Positions 51,599 through 59,645 of a stretch of 64,000 bases of DNA are shown here, one piece after another. The stretch comes from Hymenobacter terrenus (GTDB taxonomy: Bacteria > Bacteroidota > Bacteroidia > Cytophagales > Hymenobacteraceae), in assembly GCF_000972495.1 (NCBI RefSeq), contig NZ_LATM01000020.1:22639-86638 (forward strand), written 5' to 3'. Made by a program: the position numbers and the translations under genes. A model generated the notes under the pieces. The model saw only the letters and a program-made list of their open reading frames with translations. It was not told the DNA's origin and did no database searches. Numbering within the stretch: the stretch's first letter is position 1; each line of letters starts with the position of its first letter.

Positions 51599-52911
51599 AT
51601 GGCGTCTTTTTATGCGGAGTTGAAAGTGGAAGGGGAAACTTACCGGGTACGGGAATGTCAATTTGAGTTCGCGCAGGCAACCGACGAGCGAGGCAGAGTA
51701 TAGGCCAAGGTGCGCCACGGCTTGGTTCATCTTGTTGTTGACGTACCTGATGATGACCTCCTGCTCAGGTGGGCTAACAGCGCCTACAAACCGCTAGAAA
51801 GCTACATCACGTTTTTTGCAACCGACCAGACCAGCGCACAGCCCGTGAAACGCTGGGCTTTTCGGTGGGTCATTATGTGGGCTATGACGAAACGTTTGTT
51901 TCAGGGAATGGGGACACTGGCGCCTATCATTGCTGACTCACCATCTCGGCTGAGAAACTGGAAATGACATCCGGTGGGCCAGCAAAGCCTTTTATAGCCC
52001 CCATAGCTCGCGAGTATGCCACCACAGCCGCCGCAGTCTTGCCCGCCGAGGCTGCGGCGCTTATGCCTTCGAAGCAGGAGCGCTACGCCGCTCGGATGAA
52101 CATGATGCAGGGGACGCGCACCAAGCTGACCACCACCCCGAACGACACCGCTCAAACTGCCCTCACACGCCTCGAACGCAGTAATGTGGCTGTAGAAAGG
52201 GCCCGGTTGAGCAGCCACGTATATAGCAGCGATAGGATTCCACCCGTACCGAACCCGAGGGCTGGCATATGCTCGACCCGAGTGAACTGGCAAAGAAGGG
52301 CGTATCGCCCGAAATGCTGCTCGACCCTAAGTCTGACTTTAAAGCTGCTTTGTATCAGTCTTCATTTGAGCAGCCACCCAAGCTGGTAATTGCCTACGCA
52401 GGAGAGCAAGCAGTGTAATGCCGCAATGAAGCTTGCGGATGCGGTGAGTAAGAAAGTTGACCCATTTGATGTTGAAACCACGGGCCACTCGCTCGGTGGC
52501 GGCTTGGCCAGCGCCGGCAGCGTCGTGACGGGTACCAAGAGCCATACCTTCAACGCGGCGGGCTTGCATGCCAGAACTGTTATGCGCGAGCCTTACAGCA
52601 TTTCGCGCGACACAATGCGGGAAAGAGCCGCTCTGATTGACGCTTATCGCTCAACTTCTGACCCACTCAACAACCTACAAAAGGCGGCAGTAGTAACTAG
52701 GGGCATTGTTTTGCCCAAAGCACTGGGCGTATCCCACGCCATCACGTCGGCTCCGCAATGGCAGCATGAATGGAGCGGTTTTGCCAATCCAGGCAAGGAG
52801 TTGGTGAGCCGGGCGCTGGATGGACACGGCATTGCCTCCCAGATGGTGGACCATATCGAGCACGAAAAGGACCAAGACACTACCACCCTCACCAATTTCC
52901 TCGCTCCATGA
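51599..52911 (+). pseudogene. Decayed Hcp-lipase fusion effector
   Basis: From ATG 51599 the sequence reads an Hcp domain (MASFYAELKVEGETYRVREC, FEFAQATDERGRV, RHGLVHLVVDVPDDD). It has a stop (TAG 51701), a frameshift near 51855 (then VGHYVGYDETFVSGNGDTGA), a second stop (TGA 51934) and LTISAEKLEMTSGG. A linker follows, then after another frameshift GWHMLDPSELAKKG and PPKLVIAYAGEQ, and in the last frame MKLADAVSKKVDPFDV and TGHSLGGGLASAGSVV with the serine nucleophile of a lipase (about 52482-52500). The segment between IAYAG and the lipase core seems deleted. The gene is dead but its domain order is that of a specialised Hcp carrying a C-terminal lipase. Confidence 0.8.
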
Positions 52912-53894
52912 AATGGTGGTTATCCTTACTGACAGCGCGGCCCGGCCACCAAGCGGCCGCAGTGCTGCTATTCCTTTTCCCTTTCCACTTGTTTGGCTGT
53001 ATGCAACCGAATCCCAACCCCATCTATAAGCACGCGCCAGAGGAGTTTTTTCCGGCTCCACCAGCTCTGAACGTAGCCAAAGCCATTCGGCATGACGACG
53101 TAGCTACCCTGGAAAAGCTATTTAAGCAGCACCTGGACTTGGACCCCAACCAGGCTGGCCAAAAAGGTGTTACGTTCCTGTATTGGGCCTTCGCCCATCA
53201 CCACGTCAATTCTCTTAAAGCCTTGGTGGCCCACGGCGCCGACGTCAACCGCTCGCTACCGCTGCCCAACGAGAAGGGTGGCACCGATATTACCCACCTT
53301 ATCAATATTGCAGCTGAAGGACCTAAAGACGAACTGCTGGTGGCCTTGCTCGACCTAGGCGCTAACCCCAACGCGAAAGACGAACGCCAGGTACCGGCTT
53401 TGCTCAATGCCCTCTACATCAACAACTATAAGCGCATGAAGCTGCTGCTCGACCGCGGCGCAGACATCGATGCGACCGACAGTGGGGGCTACACCGCCCT
53501 TTCTACCTTGGCCAGCCTCAACAATTTTGAGGTGGTACACTACTTACTCGAACGTGGTGCTGACTGGCGTAAAGCTGACGGGGACGTAGCGCTCAGCACC
53601 CAGGAAAAGGATATTGGCAACGCCGAGGCGGTTGCCTGGCAAATCAAAGTCAAGCATCTACTTATGGCGAAGGGCGTTAAATTCCCAGTGCCTTCGTCGG
53701 GGACGGCACGCTACCACGACATCCGTACCAAATGGGAGCAAACTCCTGAGGGGCATGCCTGGCGTGTCAAACTTGACGCTCTCGGCGCCCAGCCCGATGT
53801 AGTGGGCAAAGCATGGACTAAGGAAGAATTAGCAGCACGCACTGCTATGCGAACCCAGAATCACCCGAAGGCATTCCCCAACCGCCCTTATTAA
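52908..53894 (+). CDS. Ankyrin-repeat lipoprotein, probable immunity to the Hcp-lipase effector
   Basis: A 328-residue lipoprotein (signal peptide with FHLFGC, lipidated Cys near 30), then ankyrin repeats: VTFLYWAFAHHHVNSLKALV, AHGADVNRSLPLPNEKG, LLVALLDLGANPNAKDER, LLDRGADIDATDSGGYTALS, LLERGADWRKADGD. Its ATG overlaps the stop of the lipase relic (ATGA, 52908-52911), so the two were coupled. Ankyrin-repeat lipoproteins beside lipase effectors often act as periplasmic immunity proteins. The last 14 codons and the stop are part of an 85-base palindrome (53849-53933), so the C-terminus may be altered. Confidence 0.8.
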   Translation: MKWWLSLLTARPGHQAAAVLLFLFPFHLFGCMQPNPNPIYKHAPEEFFPAPPALNVAKAIRHDDVATLEKLFKQHLDLDPNQAGQKGVTFLYWAFAHHHVNSLKALVAHGADVNRSLPLPNEKGGTDITHLINIAAEGPKDELLVALLDLGANPNAKDERQVPALLNALYINNYKRMKLLLDRGADIDATDSGGYTALSTLASLNNFEVVHYLLERGADWRKADGDVALSTQEKDIGNAEAVAWQIKVKHLLMAKGVKFPVPSSGTARYHDIRTKWEQTPEGHAWRVKLDALGAQPDVVGKAWTKEELAARTAMRTQNHPKAFPNRPY

Positions 53895-53933
53895 GGGCGG
53901 TTGGGGAATGCCTTCGGGTGATTCTGGGTTCGC
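53849..53933. repeat. Perfect 85-base palindrome (42-base arms, single-base centre)
   Basis: Bases 53849-53890 are the exact reverse complement of 53892-53933, with only T53891 between. The left arm codes the C-terminus of the ankyrin protein (QNHPKAFPNRPY) and the stop codon lies at the centre. The right arm extends into the gap before tssF (convergent). No T run flanks it, so it is larger than needed for a terminator. It would fold into a 42-bp RNA hairpin or a DNA cruciform and may stem from an inverted duplication of the gene's end. Confidence 0.95.
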
Positions 53934-54001
53934 TAGATAGTTAGTTTTATTTGATTACTGTTTGAGCGTGGCAGAGCGAAGGCTCCACCACACACTTAGG
54001 T

Positions 54002-55927
54002 TTATTTGATTATTCCTGCCCCAGCCAGTAAGCTTAGGGGCTTCACTGTCACTTCGTAAGGCAGGTTCAGGGCTGACTGTCCGGACAAGACCGTTTGTAG
54101 TTCCTGAGCAGCCCGCTGCCACTCCGGCCCACTGAGGCGGCTTGGCTCGGCGGGCGTAAGCAGCACTTTAATGCAACGCACGAAGCCAGCCGTGGGCGTA
54201 GTGCCGGTTTGAAAGCCTTTTTCGATGTGCACTTCTGCTAACTGCGGTCCCAGTTCGGCCCAGCAGGCAGCACGGATATCGGCCAAGGTGACGAGGCGGT
54301 TGCGGGCCAGCAAATTGCGGCGCAGCGCGTGGGTCCGCTCCTCGGGGCGGGGCCGCTCCCGACCACCACCTGTGGTGGTAAGCAGGCGCACCTCATCAAG
54401 GTAATGTCCATCGTAGACGCGCAGACGGCTGCCAGCGGGCAGGCGATTGGCGGCCTCACCGTTGCTCGACCAGTACTCCAGGTAGACGCTGTCGTTTACG
54501 TCGCGCGGGCGCAGCAGTAGGTAGGGTACGGGCTGCTCGGCAATGCGGCTGCGGTCGAGGCGCTCTTCGAGGCGGGCAAGGTTTTGCTCCAGTTCACGCA
54601 GAATAGAACCGATAAAGTCGGTGCCGGCGGCGGTGAAGGCGCGGCTCTCATCGCGGAGCAGCTCCAGCATCTCGCGTAGGGACTCGCGCCCAGTTCGGGT
54701 ATCAAAACGGCCTACCCCGTGAGTGCGAAGCGTGTAAGTGTCGGTCGCACCTTCAGAAAGGTTACTAAGCGTAGTGGAGCGGTAGGCCACATTGCTGAGA
54801 CTGTATACATCGCGCACGGCCAGAAACGGCTCTTCGCTCACTAAAGGGAAGAGATTGAGGGCCGGCTGCAAGCGAAAAAGCACCTTATGCAGCCGACGAT
54901 TGAGCACGGGGAAGCAATTCAGGGCGCACACTAGCTGATCAAATGCTTCAGGCGGTAGCGCGTGCGCAAATCGAACTTCCAGCCACGTTAGGGGCTGGTT
55001 GAGGGCTTGCAGCTCCGTAGCCGGGTTGAAAGAAGCGGTCAATTCGGCTGGGTACGGACGAGCCGCATAAGTTGTCAGCACTCCGCCGGATGTTCCCGTG
55101 GGTGTTACTCCAGGTTCTGCCAAACGCACGAAAGAAGGCGCATATAGTGCCCGTACTTTCTGTTCGGCGCGCCGCAGAAAATCGTATTCCGAGTTCAGAT
55201 GTCCTGCTGCCGTGCCAGCCGAGGGGGCGGGCTCCGGCAAACCCTGAATAGGTGTTACCTCTACTCCACCCAGCAGCCACTGCTCGCCGGGCAAAAAGGC
55301 GGCGTAGGCGGCGCGGCGCGGCTCGTTCAACCAATCAAAATAAAAGGTTAAATCCTTTAGCTCTACGCCTTCGGCGGGCAGCTCTATGCCTATCCAAAGC
55401 CGACGGTACTGGGCCGGTGGAGGGGCTACTGCTTGCGCTACTATCCGCTTCTGGCCCGCGTTCTCTATCTGCCATATAGTAGTATCGGTGGCCAGGCAGC
55501 GCACCGCACCGCTCACCAAGCGGGTGGTCTGCAGAGGTGAGAAAAACAGTTCTTGGCCTGCTGCCTGCCGCCCCACAGTTGGCGGCTCAAATACGAACTG
55601 CGCATCATCGGGCAAGGACACTACGGCCTCGCGGGCCCGGGCCTGGGCCACGGCATGGGCCGGGTGCGGAGCGTCCACCACGTCAGGGTTGAGCAGGGTG
55701 GCGAGCCGCTCAATGAGCCGATACTGCGTGTTGTGCAACTCCTGGCCAATTTTCTCAAATTCTACGGAGCAGGCTTCCAATAGTAAGTGTACCAGAGGGT
55801 CGAAGGCGTCGAGGTCGCCCTCACCGTAGCCCCACAACTCGGCGGCTTGGCGTGTAAGACGACTCTTAACACTAGCTTTGCTAAAATCGGCACCGGCGGG
55901 CGCGGCAAAGGACGGAGGAGGTAGCAT
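54002..55927 (-). CDS. tssF: T6SS baseplate protein TssF
   Basis: A 641-residue baseplate component. The N-terminus contains SKASVKSRLTRQAAELWGYG, FDPLVHLLLEACSVEFEKIG and RLIERLATLLNPDVVDAPHP. The middle has FSPLQTTRLVSGAVRCLATD, and the C-terminal third has the YLEYWSSNGEAANRLPAGSR pattern and ALNLPYEVTVKPLSLLAG. TssF works with TssE, TssG and TssK to link baseplate and sheath. The ATG at 55927 is preferred over a TTG two codons upstream. tssE is just upstream. TssG and TssK, its usual neighbours, are not next to it. Confidence 0.85.
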   Translation of the reverse strand: MLPPPSFAAPAGADFSKASVKSRLTRQAAELWGYGEGDLDAFDPLVHLLLEACSVEFEKIGQELHNTQYRLIERLATLLNPDVVDAPHPAHAVAQARAREAVVSLPDDAQFVFEPPTVGRQAAGQELFFSPLQTTRLVSGAVRCLATDTTIWQIENAGQKRIVAQAVAPPPAQYRRLWIGIELPAEGVELKDLTFYFDWLNEPRRAAYAAFLPGEQWLLGGVEVTPIQGLPEPAPSAGTAAGHLNSEYDFLRRAEQKVRALYAPSFVRLAEPGVTPTGTSGGVLTTYAARPYPAELTASFNPATELQALNQPLTWLEVRFAHALPPEAFDQLVCALNCFPVLNRRLHKVLFRLQPALNLFPLVSEEPFLAVRDVYSLSNVAYRSTTLSNLSEGATDTYTLRTHGVGRFDTRTGRESLREMLELLRDESRAFTAAGTDFIGSILRELEQNLARLEERLDRSRIAEQPVPYLLLRPRDVNDSVYLEYWSSNGEAANRLPAGSRLRVYDGHYLDEVRLLTTTGGGRERPRPEERTHALRRNLLARNRLVTLADIRAACWAELGPQLAEVHIEKGFQTGTTPTAGFVRCIKVLLTPAEPSRLSGPEWQRAAQELQTVLSGQSALNLPYEVTVKPLSLLAGAGIIK

Positions 55928-56008
55928 GGGCAAAGGTTAAAAAGCGGGATTGAAAGAACGTGGTGCAGAGCTTAGTGAGGCAGAACGTTCTAATTTTCGG
56001 AGGGGCCT

Positions 56009-56434
56009 CTAATCAATAGATAGCGGAGCCACAAACAAACTGGCCTGGAAGGCAAACGGCTCATCGGTGCGGTGTAAGGCAGCGGTTATCGTCACTTCCA
56101 GGCGCTTACGAATGCGTTGGCTGACGTTTCTCAGCTCAAAATCCGTCACTGCCACCTGCGCCCGAGCCCGGACCAAGCGTGGCTCGTACAGACGTATGGA
56201 TTGTTCTACGGAGTGTTGGACGTTGTCTTTCCAGCGCATGGTCGTCATGGCTTCAAAATCCTGCTCCCACACCTGGCAGCCAAAATCCGGCTCATAGCGA
56301 GACTCCCCAAAGTAGGTGGTCAGCATCAGATACAAGTGCTGGGCAATCGACTCCTGCACAGAGCAGCGGGGTAACAACTGGCGTTCCAGCACTCCTTCTA
56401 AATCTAGAGGCAAGCGGTAATAAGTGGCACTCAT
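56009..56434 (-). CDS. tssE: T6SS baseplate protein TssE (gp25-like)
   Basis: A 141-residue gp25-like protein with YLMLTTYFGESRYEPDFGCQ, the WEQDFEAMTT segment, SVEQSIRLYEPRLVRARAQV, and the beta-strand region KRLEVTITAALHRTD. The ATG at 56434 gives MSATYYRLPLDLEG; three upstream codons are also in frame. It is upstream of tssF by 81 bases on the same strand and probably in one transcript with it. The typical baseplate EFG(K) cluster is cut short, because no tssG follows tssF before the palindrome. Confidence 0.88.
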   Translation of the reverse strand: MSATYYRLPLDLEGVLERQLLPRCSVQESIAQHLYLMLTTYFGESRYEPDFGCQVWEQDFEAMTTMRWKDNVQHSVEQSIRLYEPRLVRARAQVAVTDFELRNVSQRIRKRLEVTITAALHRTDEPFAFQASLFVAPLSID

Positions 56435-56835
56435 ACGCGGCAAGTTGATTAACGAATAAATTAGGCTAGTAGCAGGTGCTCATCAAAACTACAACGGCAA
56501 CCACAACGGCAACACTTTTCTGGCACGCAATCTACATCAGACCTTAATTTTTCGGGGTTCACAGCGGTTTCCTAACCCAGCAGCTAGTTAATGGTGACAG
56601 CCGTTTACTATATAAACAGCGCTTTATTAGGAAGAGTCCTACTGAGAGACCAAAACAATTACGTATATACAATATTTATTAAATAGATTAGCAACCACGT
56701 GGACATAGTTTTAGCGGAGCAGTCCGTCGCCTGAAACTTCGGCTTATCCTTTTTATTATTTTAATTGTACGTAACTTGCCCTGGGGCAAAAGCTGGCGCC
56801 TTGCTCACTCCTACTCACTACCTTTCCTTGCTCTT
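56435..56835. other. Divergent gap between tssE and hcp copy 2
   Basis: 401 bases without a supported gene, AT-richer than the flanks. It must contain promoters for both directions, but no exact TAnnTTTG box could be picked near either start. No repeats were seen. Confidence 0.35.
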
Positions 56836-57228
56836 ATGTCGTTTAGTGCTTCCCTTATCATTGATGGTCAAAAATATACCGTACGCCGATTTAATTGGGG
56901 CTTACGGCAAAACACTGATGTAGTAGGCCGCCCAGATGCTCGCGTGCAAGGTGGTCAGCTTCACGTTGAACTGGATTCCCAGCCCGATGAGATGATACAC
57001 CACTGGGCGTTAGACGACACGAAGAAGATGAGCGGCAAATTGGTCGTGTACGCAAGCGACAGCGACTCAATCCGTAAATCCATCGAATTTGAAGAAGCTT
57101 TCTGCGTGGGACTGAGCAAGAATTTCGACGGATCGGCTTCCAATCAAGGCATGACGATGTCCCTGGCCCTGTCGGCCAACAAGCTCAGCAGCGGGAGCGT
57201 GAAACTTAACAATCACTGGCCTGCCTAA
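56836..57228 (+). CDS. T6SS tube protein Hcp/TssD (copy 2)
   Basis: A 130-residue Hcp-family protein. It has SFSASLIIDGQKYTVRRFNW, GLRQNTDVVGRPDARVQGG, SQPDEMIHHWALDDTKKMSG, ISEFEEAFCVGLSKNF-like FEEAFCVGLSKNFDGSASNQ and LALSANKLSSGSVKLNNHWP. It diverges from copy 1 (46232) and from copy 3 just downstream. The ATG at 56836 gives the normal N-terminus; 20 codons further upstream are in frame but unlike the family. Multiple Hcps within one cluster usually carry different effectors. Function as a cargo-specific Hcp is inference. Confidence 0.85.
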   Translation: MSFSASLIIDGQKYTVRRFNWGLRQNTDVVGRPDARVQGGQLHVELDSQPDEMIHHWALDDTKKMSGKLVVYASDSDSIRKSIEFEEAFCVGLSKNFDGSASNQGMTMSLALSANKLSSGSVKLNNHWPA

Positions 57229-57262
57229 CCTTTAGCTCGCTAGGCGCTGCCTGGCCTTCTGT

Positions 57263-57667
57263 ATGTCTTCCTTCCGCTGTATTCTCACCCTCGACAACCA
57301 GGAGTTTCCGGTTGTACATTGTTCCTATCAATTCAGCCAAGCCATTACCGAGCGGGGTCGGGCCGGCGCCAAAGTACGGAGTGGCCTGCTCACACTACAC
57401 CTCGACGTACCCGACGGCGACCAGCTGGTGGGCTGGGCCAACGACCCGCAGAAGAAGCATAATGGATACCTGACTTTCCACGAGACAGACCTGCCTGTAG
57501 CCCGTGAAAGGCTGGATTTTGAGGATGGATTTTGTGTGTCCTACGACGAAGTCTTCTCCTCTGGGGCCGAGCCGGAAGGTGCTTACCGCTGTATCCTGCA
57601 AATTTCAGCCGCCAAACTCACGTTAGGCACAACTGAGAAAGATAACACTTGGGAAAAGACACGCTAG
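57263..57667 (+). CDS. T6SS tube protein Hcp/TssD (copy 3)
   Basis: A 134-residue Hcp-family protein. It starts MSSFRCILTLDNQEFPVVHC, and has SQAITERGRAGAKVRSGLLT, HETDLPVARERLDFEDGFCV and GAYRCILQISAAKLTLG, all with family spacing. It begins 34 bases after copy 2 and is probably cotranscribed. It is closest in pattern to the Hcp part of the decayed fusion at 51599 (both have GAY[RH]C and ISAxKL). A 19-base piece of its 3' end is repeated 88 bases downstream, in the intergenic gap. Confidence 0.87.
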   Translation: MSSFRCILTLDNQEFPVVHCSYQFSQAITERGRAGAKVRSGLLTLHLDVPDGDQLVGWANDPQKKHNGYLTFHETDLPVARERLDFEDGFCVSYDEVFSSGAEPEGAYRCILQISAAKLTLGTTEKDNTWEKTR

Positions 57668-58111
57668 CGAGTATTTACAAAGTTCTACCATAGCATCTTT
57701 CTCAGATAGCCCGGAGCAATCTGAGAAAGATAACACTTGTTGTAGGAATTCATTGGCGTGTTGCTGACTTAATTACTAGCTATTCACCTGACAGCTTAGT
57801 TCATCGGATAGCTAATACAGCAGCTAAGGCTGCTGTATTAGCTATCCTCGACACTGGTCGGCATTAAGTCGTAAAACGCTGCTAACACTCACTTCTGTAG
57901 GCCCATTGGCTCCCGGGCTGCACTATCCAACCTCGGATTATTCAGTTACTGAGCCAGTACACAGCTCAGCAGGTCTGATATGGGGCGCTCAACAGTAGTT
58001 GGGGCTATGGTAGCCCTTGTGATTTTCATCAAAATGGCGCCAAACAGTTTTCGCCAGACTACACCTGTTTACATTTTTATTATCAATAAGAGCTGGCACC
58101 TACTGAGGTTC
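57668..58111. other. Gap with two hairpins after hcp copy 3
   Basis: No gene is supported. A hairpin with 13-bp arms lies at 57695-57731 (ATCTTTCTCAGAT and its complement). A perfect 19-bp stem with TAAG loop is at 57806-57824 and 57829-57847. The 19-mer CTGAGAAAGATAACACTTG occurs at 57633-57651 inside hcp and at 57721-57739 here. The pieces look like terminators built from copied gene end sequence. Confidence 0.6.
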
Positions 58112-59518
58112 TTAACGAAAAGATAATTCCGCAGAAGTGACAGGGTCAAGGGCTAATGGAGATGGAGAAGTCTTTTCCTGTTGTAACAGATTTAAGATTC
58201 GAGCGTTTTCCGGACTGATTTTCGGCAGTTGCTGTAAGAGCAAATCCGATGCAGGCAGTCGGTATACTAGCGTTTCGTAATGTCAATAAAGACTATTTGA
58301 TAGGACTCCTGTCGCTTAAACTCATAAAAAACCAGCCAGTTACTGCAATTGCTCCAATATAGAAAGGGTGGCTTATCGGTCTGAGCTAAAGCATGAGCAG
58401 CATACCCCTCCCGGTGGTACAGCAGCTTGGGTGGCTTGCCCGAAATCCATAAGGCCAAAGGAGTAATGAAGCTGCCCAAACTTCACGAGGAACTCCTATA
58501 CAGGCTACATATGCCCCGGGCTTGGTAGCTGAGTACCATCTGAGTCTATATTTGTAAGGAACTTCCACATAATTGCCTTCCTTACCCATCACCCGGAAAA
58601 GTTGATGCCCGCCGCCGAGCGGATTGGCCTGGGGGGCCACAGTTCCCTCAATGTAGACGCCGTACCTTCTGACGGACCAACGGAGTGAAGCACAATTCAT
58701 GGCACCAGGGTAATCAAGCGCCATTTTCAACACTGTTTCCGAGGGAGTAGTCAATTTCTGGTTCGACATCCCCTTCCTAGCCCACTGCAAAGCTTCCTGT
58801 ACTTTATAGGTACGCTGTCCGATACTAAGATACTAAGGTTGAAGCCCTTTACGTCGCTGAAGGCATTGGCATAATCAGGGTATTTGGCCAAATAACGTAC
58901 CGCTGCTGCTTTATTGAGCGCACTCGCCCCTTGCACACTCGCTTTCACGGCGGCTCCGGCGCCTTTGGCCAGTAACAAGTCATCGATGATGCGGCCTACC
59001 GCCCAGCCCCACTGCCGGGGCGTCCAGCGTAGTACGTCTTGTGCTAATTTTTGAACGGCGGCAATAATTTGCCACTGCCGCTACGCCACGTGCGTCCCCC
59101 AACGCCTGTCGAATGCCTCAGCAGCAGCCAGGCCTTTGGCTAGGTTGAACGGGTCGAGCATATTCAGCGCCGTCAGGGTTGTAGCCATCTCGGTCCACGT
59201 TTTCTGCTGCCAGATGTCGTGCGAGACGAGGCTCGAGGCACTTTTTAGCGATTCTTCTAAACCATCCAGAACGCCTTGAGAAAACTCATGCTAGGCCTTG
59301 GCGAGTGATAGGCTGGAATCGGTCAGATACCCCATAAAATCGGCCTCGGTCAGGCTGCGGGAACGAAAGCGTGGCGGGTCACCAGCCCGCACTATGGCAT
59401 CGTTCATACCACGCGAAGTAACGCGCTTGGGAGCCCCATTGGGCAGGAAATGCCCTGGTCGGGGCGGGCCGGCAGTGCCAAATGTGAAGCGGCTGGAACG
59501 CTGATTAGTAGGTAACAT
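58112..59518 (-). pseudogene. Decayed unknown gene between hcp and vgrG, candidate effector relic
   Basis: On the minus strand from ATG 59518: RSSRFTFGTAGPPRPGHFLP and RFRSRSLTEADFMGYLTDSS, then TAG at 59291. The same frame goes on with FSQGVLDGLEESLKSASSLV, another stop, and RIIDDLLLAKGAGAAVKASV. A frameshift then gives QKLTTPSETVLKMALDYPGA and VEVPYKYRLRWYSATKPGAY, another PPKLLYHREGYAAHALAQTD and NWLVFYEFKRQESYQIVFID, and a last frame YRLPASDLLLQQLPKISPEN to TAA. About 460 residues in all were once encoded. No family is recognised. It runs opposite to the vgrG gene and was probably cargo or its immunity partner. Confidence 0.65.
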
Positions 59519-59645
59519 AGGCCAAAAGGTAACACGATTGCATTAGTAAACGTAGTGCGTACAGCTTAGTTTTGCTGAGCAGGCTCACCAGGCGGGTAAT
59601 TCATGCACCTGCGCGCTCACGCGTACTCGCCGTATTGCTCTCTTT

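Noticed and set aside
53849..53933. CRISPR or phage attachment site
   Set aside because: The repeat is one inverted pair with no spacers or direct copies; no integrase is nearby.
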